Assembly: GCA_002415465.1 (NCBI GenBank)
Contig: DHYT01000045.1
Coordinates: forward strand, 1 to 6,347
Source of the DNA: Desulfobulbaceae bacterium UBA5123
GTDB taxonomy: Bacteria > Desulfobacterota > Desulfobulbia > Desulfobulbales > UBA5123
Reading direction: 5' to 3'
DNA length: 6,347 bases
The translations under genes and the position numbers were made by a program. The notes below the pieces were generated by a model. That model had not been told where the DNA came from and made no database searches. It saw only the letters and a list, made by a program, of their open reading frames with translations. Below, piece by piece: positions 5,608-6,347 of the stretch. Position 1 is the first letter of the stretch; every line of letters starts with the position of its first letter.

Positions 5608-5647
5608 ACAAAGCCCCCGCCGAAACGGCGGGGGCTTTGTTGTTTTC
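5608..5647. terminator. Strong bidirectional Rho-independent terminator between lysR and ilvC
   Basis: ACAAAGCCCCCGCCG (5608-5622) and CGGCGGGGGCTTTGT (5626-5640) form a perfect 15-bp stem around an AAA loop. On the plus strand the stem runs into TTTGTTGTTTT, a good U tract for ending lysR transcripts. On the minus strand the tail is only TTTGTCT, but the stem is strong and lies 28 nt past the ilvC stop, so it should serve both convergent genes. Confidence 0.9.
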
Positions 5648-5668
5648 AGGCTGATTGGTGCAGCTTCT

Positions 5669-6347
5669 TTAAGAGGCGGAAGCGATGGCTTTCATGCCGC
5701 TCATGGCCGCGCGCAGCTCCTGGCCGACCTCTTCAACCAGGTGGCCGCGGATATCGGCGTTCACCCGGACCAGGGTCTGGTTGTCAACGCTGTTGTCTTT
5801 GAGATTCAATCCCTTGCCGATCACATCGGTGCCGACCGAAGCCATGAAGTTCTTCAAGAGCGGCACGCAGGCGTGGGCAAAGAGGTAGCAGCCGTACTCG
5901 GCGGTGTCGGAGATCACCCGGTTCATCTCGTAGAGCTTCTTGCGGGCGATGGTGTTGGCGATCAGCGGCGTCTCGTGCAGGGATTCATAGTAGGCGGATT
6001 CGGGCTCGATGCCGGACATCACCATGGTCTCGAAGGCGAGCTCAACGCCGGCTTTCACCATCGCCACCATCAGGATGGCCTTGTCGAAGTACTCCTGTTC
6101 GGTGATTTTGCCAGCGGCCTCGGTTTTCTCGAAGGCGGTCTTGCCGGTCGCCTCGCGCCAGCCCAACAGCTTCTTGTCGTCGTTGGCCCAGTCTTTCATC
6201 ATGGTCTTGGAAAAATGGCCGGAGAGGATGTCTTCCATGTGTTTTTCGAACAGCGGCCGCATGATGTCCTTCAGTTCCTCGGCCAGATCGTATGCCCGCA
6301 GCTTGGCCGGGTTGGCGAGACGATCCATCATGTTGGTGATGCCGCCG
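5669..6347 (-). CDS. ilvC: Ketol-acid reductoisomerase, class II, C-terminal part (cut by window edge)
   Basis: The last 225 codons of IlvC; the frame stays open to the right edge, so the N-terminal Rossmann domain lies outside the window. IlvC is the cytosolic NADPH- and Mg-dependent enzyme that converts acetolactate or acetohydroxybutyrate to the dihydroxy acids of valine, isoleucine and leucine synthesis. The visible part matches the helical knotted domain of the E. coli-type (class II, ~490-residue) enzyme: [69 protein letters not shown], then [37 protein letters not shown]. The two copies of the helical repeat, each with an AFE and a YYESLHE-like region, mark the duplicated domain that class I enzymes lack. 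TAA stop at 5669-5671, with the strong shared terminator just beyond. The Met at 6331 is internal, not the start. Confidence 0.95.
   Translation of the reverse strand, partial: GGITNMMDRLANPAKLRAYDLAEELKDIMRPLFEKHMEDILSGHFSKTMMKDWANDDKKLLGWREATGKTAFEKTEAAGKITEQEYFDKAILMVAMVKAGVELAFETMVMSGIEPESAYYESLHETPLIANTIARKKLYEMNRVISDTAEYGCYLFAHACVPLLKNFMASVGTDVIGKGLNLKDNSVDNQTLVRVNADIRGHLVEEVGQELRAAMSGMKAIASAS

Noticed and set aside
1..6347. CRISPR array, tRNA, rRNA or complete insertion sequence
   Set aside because: No regularly spaced repeats, no cloverleaf with conserved T-loop sequence, no rRNA segments and no transposase reading frame were seen on either strand.
1..6347. Recoding of TGA genome-wide as an explanation for the in-frame TGA
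   Set aside because: TGA ends bpt, the radical SAM gene and lysR at the expected lengths, and tryptophan is encoded by TGG throughout, so the code is standard.

Overview
The window looks like ordinary chromosome from a GC-rich anaerobic proteobacterium. Desulfobacterota, perhaps the Desulfobulbales, is my best guess. This rests on a DUF1847 metal-binding protein, a DUF4080-type B12-binding radical SAM protein and a small zinc-ribbon protein of the sort I associate with that group, beside an E. coli-like class II IlvC. No marker gene fixes the taxon. TGA is used as a normal stop by several genes here (bpt, the radical SAM gene, lysR), so the code is standard.

Layout from left to right. On the minus strand, a complete N-end-rule aminoacyl-tRNA-protein transferase (bpt) ends at the left edge. 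Divergent from it is a 556-residue B12-binding/radical SAM protein, followed by a 90-residue zinc-ribbon protein that starts with TTG; these two are probably co-transcribed. Next is a compact type II toxin-antitoxin module: a DUF1778/TacA-like ribbon-helix-helix antitoxin overlapping a TacT-like GNAT acetyltransferase toxin. It has a near-consensus promoter with a palindrome over its -10. On the minus strand, convergent with the toxin, lies a DUF1847 gene, and divergent from that is a LysR-type regulator. The regulator's own promoter carries a perfect T-N11-A inverted repeat. A strong bidirectional terminator separates lysR from the convergent 3' end of ilvC, which runs off the right edge.

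The most notable observation is in the DUF1847 gene. With its natural start (ATG at 4537, good Shine-Dalgarno), the reading frame is intact for 252 codons except for one in-frame TGA at codon 25. That codon directly follows a cysteine, in the cysteine-rich N-terminal motif, and the family-typical P-x-x-C-P motif follows it in the same frame. It is either a selenocysteine codon (candidate selenoprotein) or a recent nonsense mutation. A GC-rich hairpin lies 21 nt downstream of the TGA, at a plausible SECIS distance, but its loop does not clearly match the bacterial SECIS consensus, so I leave the question open.

The genes do not form a single pathway. They are an amino-acid biosynthesis gene, a protein-turnover gene, a stand-alone toxin-antitoxin module and three poorly characterised metal- or cofactor-related genes.
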